The notes below the pieces were generated by a model, which did not search any database, was not told where the DNA came from, and saw nothing but the letters and a program-made list of their open reading frames with translations. 64,000 nt of DNA. It comes from an uncultured Muribaculaceae bacterium (GTDB taxonomy: Bacteria; Bacteroidota; Bacteroidia; Bacteroidales; Muribaculaceae). The translations under genes were made by a program, and so were the position numbers. The stretch spans positions 127,477 through 191,476 of the forward strand of contig CALUMZ010000001.1 of assembly GCA_944321865.1 (NCBI GenBank), written 5' to 3'. Below are positions 63,218-64,000 of this stretch, piece by piece (positions within the stretch are counted from its first letter, which is position 1; every line of letters begins with the position of its first letter).

Positions 63218-64000
63218 AATAATGTTCCCAAATCGGTAATTAATCTGTCTATGGTTTCGTCCGGAATATTAGAATTCAGGCTAAAACGTATGCGTTCGGT
63301 CCCGATAGGAACAGTCGGGGTGCGTATTGGCAGAGCAATATAACCCATATCGAGCAGTTGTTGAGAAATGGATATTGCTTTATGGGCGTCTTTTAAAATA
63401 AGAGGGACTATTTGGGAGTTGCTATTTGATGGGAATCCTATTGATATGAAAAATTTGTTTAATTTCCGTGAGATATGGTGCAAGTGCTCTCGCTCATTGT
63501 TCATGTCAATGATGTGCTTGATTATGAATTGAGACCATTCGCAATTAAAGGGGGGAATCATTGTGGAAAATATGAAACTACGGGCGGTGTTGATTAAAAA
63601 GTTTTTGTTGTCGTTGTCGGTTATGACAAAAGCCCCAACAGATGCCCCCGCCTTGCCGAGAGTGCCGATTATATAATCAATGTCATCGATAACGCAGAAA
63701 TATTCACATAACCCCAATCCTTTGTTGCCATATACACCGAAGCCGTGTGCTTCGTCTACATATAGCCTCACGCCCGGATTATTCTTTTTTATATCAACGA
63801 GTTCCTGTAAATTGCAAAAGTCTCCGTCCATGCTAAACACAGATTCGGTAATGATTAATATGTCGGAGTATTCTGTTTTATTCTTTTTGATAATATCTTG
63901 CAAGTGGTTAAGATCGTTGTGCTTGAATCTTACAAATTTGGCTCGCGATAGAATTATTCCATCGATAATGCTGGCATGAACGAGTTTGTCACATACAATT
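63214..64000 (-). CDS. bioF: 8-amino-7-oxononanoate synthase, N-terminal part outside window
   Basis: The frame is open to the window's right edge; about 261 codons of the C-terminal two-thirds are seen. LVHASIIDGIILSRA and VRLYVDEAHGFGVYGNKGLG are the alpha-oxoamine synthase signatures; the PLP lysine is in the segment IIGTLGKAGASVGAF, though written GKAGAS rather than the common SKA-type. It condenses pimeloyl-ACP with alanine. Its stop overlaps the bioGC start by 4 bases. Confidence 0.9.
   Translation of the reverse strand, partial: IVCDKLVHASIIDGIILSRAKFVRFKHNDLNHLQDIIKKNKTEYSDILIITESVFSMDGDFCNLQELVDIKKNNPGVRLYVDEAHGFGVYGNKGLGLCEYFCVIDDIDYIIGTLGKAGASVGAFVITDNDNKNFLINTARSFIFSTMIPPFNCEWSQFIIKHIIDMNNEREHLHHISRKLNKFFISIGFPSNSNSQIVPLILKDAHKAISISQQLLDMGYIALPIRTPTVPIGTERIRFSLNSNIPDETIDRLITDLGTLL

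Overview
The window is a 64 kb chromosomal segment of a member of the order Bacteroidales. A Muribaculaceae or Bacteroides-like genome fits best, but the family is not proven from sequence alone. The evidence is Bacteroidota-type promoters (TTTG, about 19-20 bases, TAnnTTTG) ahead of many genes, a SusC/SusD pair, a hybrid two-component regulator with a periplasmic sensor domain, a fused FeoA-FeoB, a fused BioG-BioC, a DAHP synthase-chorismate mutase fusion, and long secreted proteins with a Por-type C-terminal tail. No rRNA, tRNA, CRISPR array, transposase or phage module was seen.

Layout. 1-3.1 kb: a truncated Ser-type sulfatase diverges from a GH20 hexosaminidase, which suggests host-glycan use. 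3.1-7.9 kb: housekeeping genes (PASTA protein, RluD-like synthase, BamD, omega-like RNA polymerase subunit, DnaB). 8.0-11.9 kb, minus strand: CysK, RadC, a GT2 glycosyltransferase and alanine dehydrogenase. 12.2-17.4 kb: a tiny membrane protein, Dxs and the TrkA/TrkH potassium system, with a 168-bp repeat between trkA and trkH. 17.8-21.7 kb: a membrane TPR-AraC regulator divergent from a SusA-like GH13 enzyme. 21.9-32.2 kb: FeoAB, twin GYF_2 membrane proteins, nitroreductase, RecX, ComF, UvrA on the minus strand, and two small exported proteins. 32.9-44.9 kb: a compact fructan utilisation locus (SusC, SusD, GH32, MFS importer, fructokinase, hybrid sensor-regulator). 44.9-49.6 kb: a TPR/LuxR-type membrane regulator divergent from a 1013-residue secreted protein. 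49.8-55.6 kb: twin YtxH proteins, a holin-like protein, PrmA, GlnS, a cytidylate kinase-like protein and an AraC regulator. 56.2-60.2 kb, minus strand: an aromatic amino acid operon (pheA, aminotransferase, DAHP synthase-chorismate mutase, tyrA). 60.3-64 kb, minus strand: a tightly overlapping biotin operon, bioF (cut by the window edge)-bioGC-bioD-exonuclease-small membrane protein.

What stands out. The aromatic operon is preceded by a short reading frame extremely rich in Phe and Tyr codons, then a perfect 12-bp terminator hairpin with a T-run ending just before pheA. This has the layout of a leader-peptide attenuator. A family of about 167-237 bp elements with related inverted ends and two internal palindromes occurs three times in full, with a hairpin relic and a possible solo end. 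A second, unrelated 172-bp miniature element with TTA flanks supplies part of a stop codon. A 238-bp imperfect inverted repeat sits between the AraC gene and the aromatic operon. A 15-bp perfect palindrome overlaps the -7 box of the PASTA gene. A recurrent extended promoter sequence appears five times. A possible small RNA lies between trkH and the TPR-AraC gene.

All functional calls come from reading the translations and recalling protein families. No database search was run.
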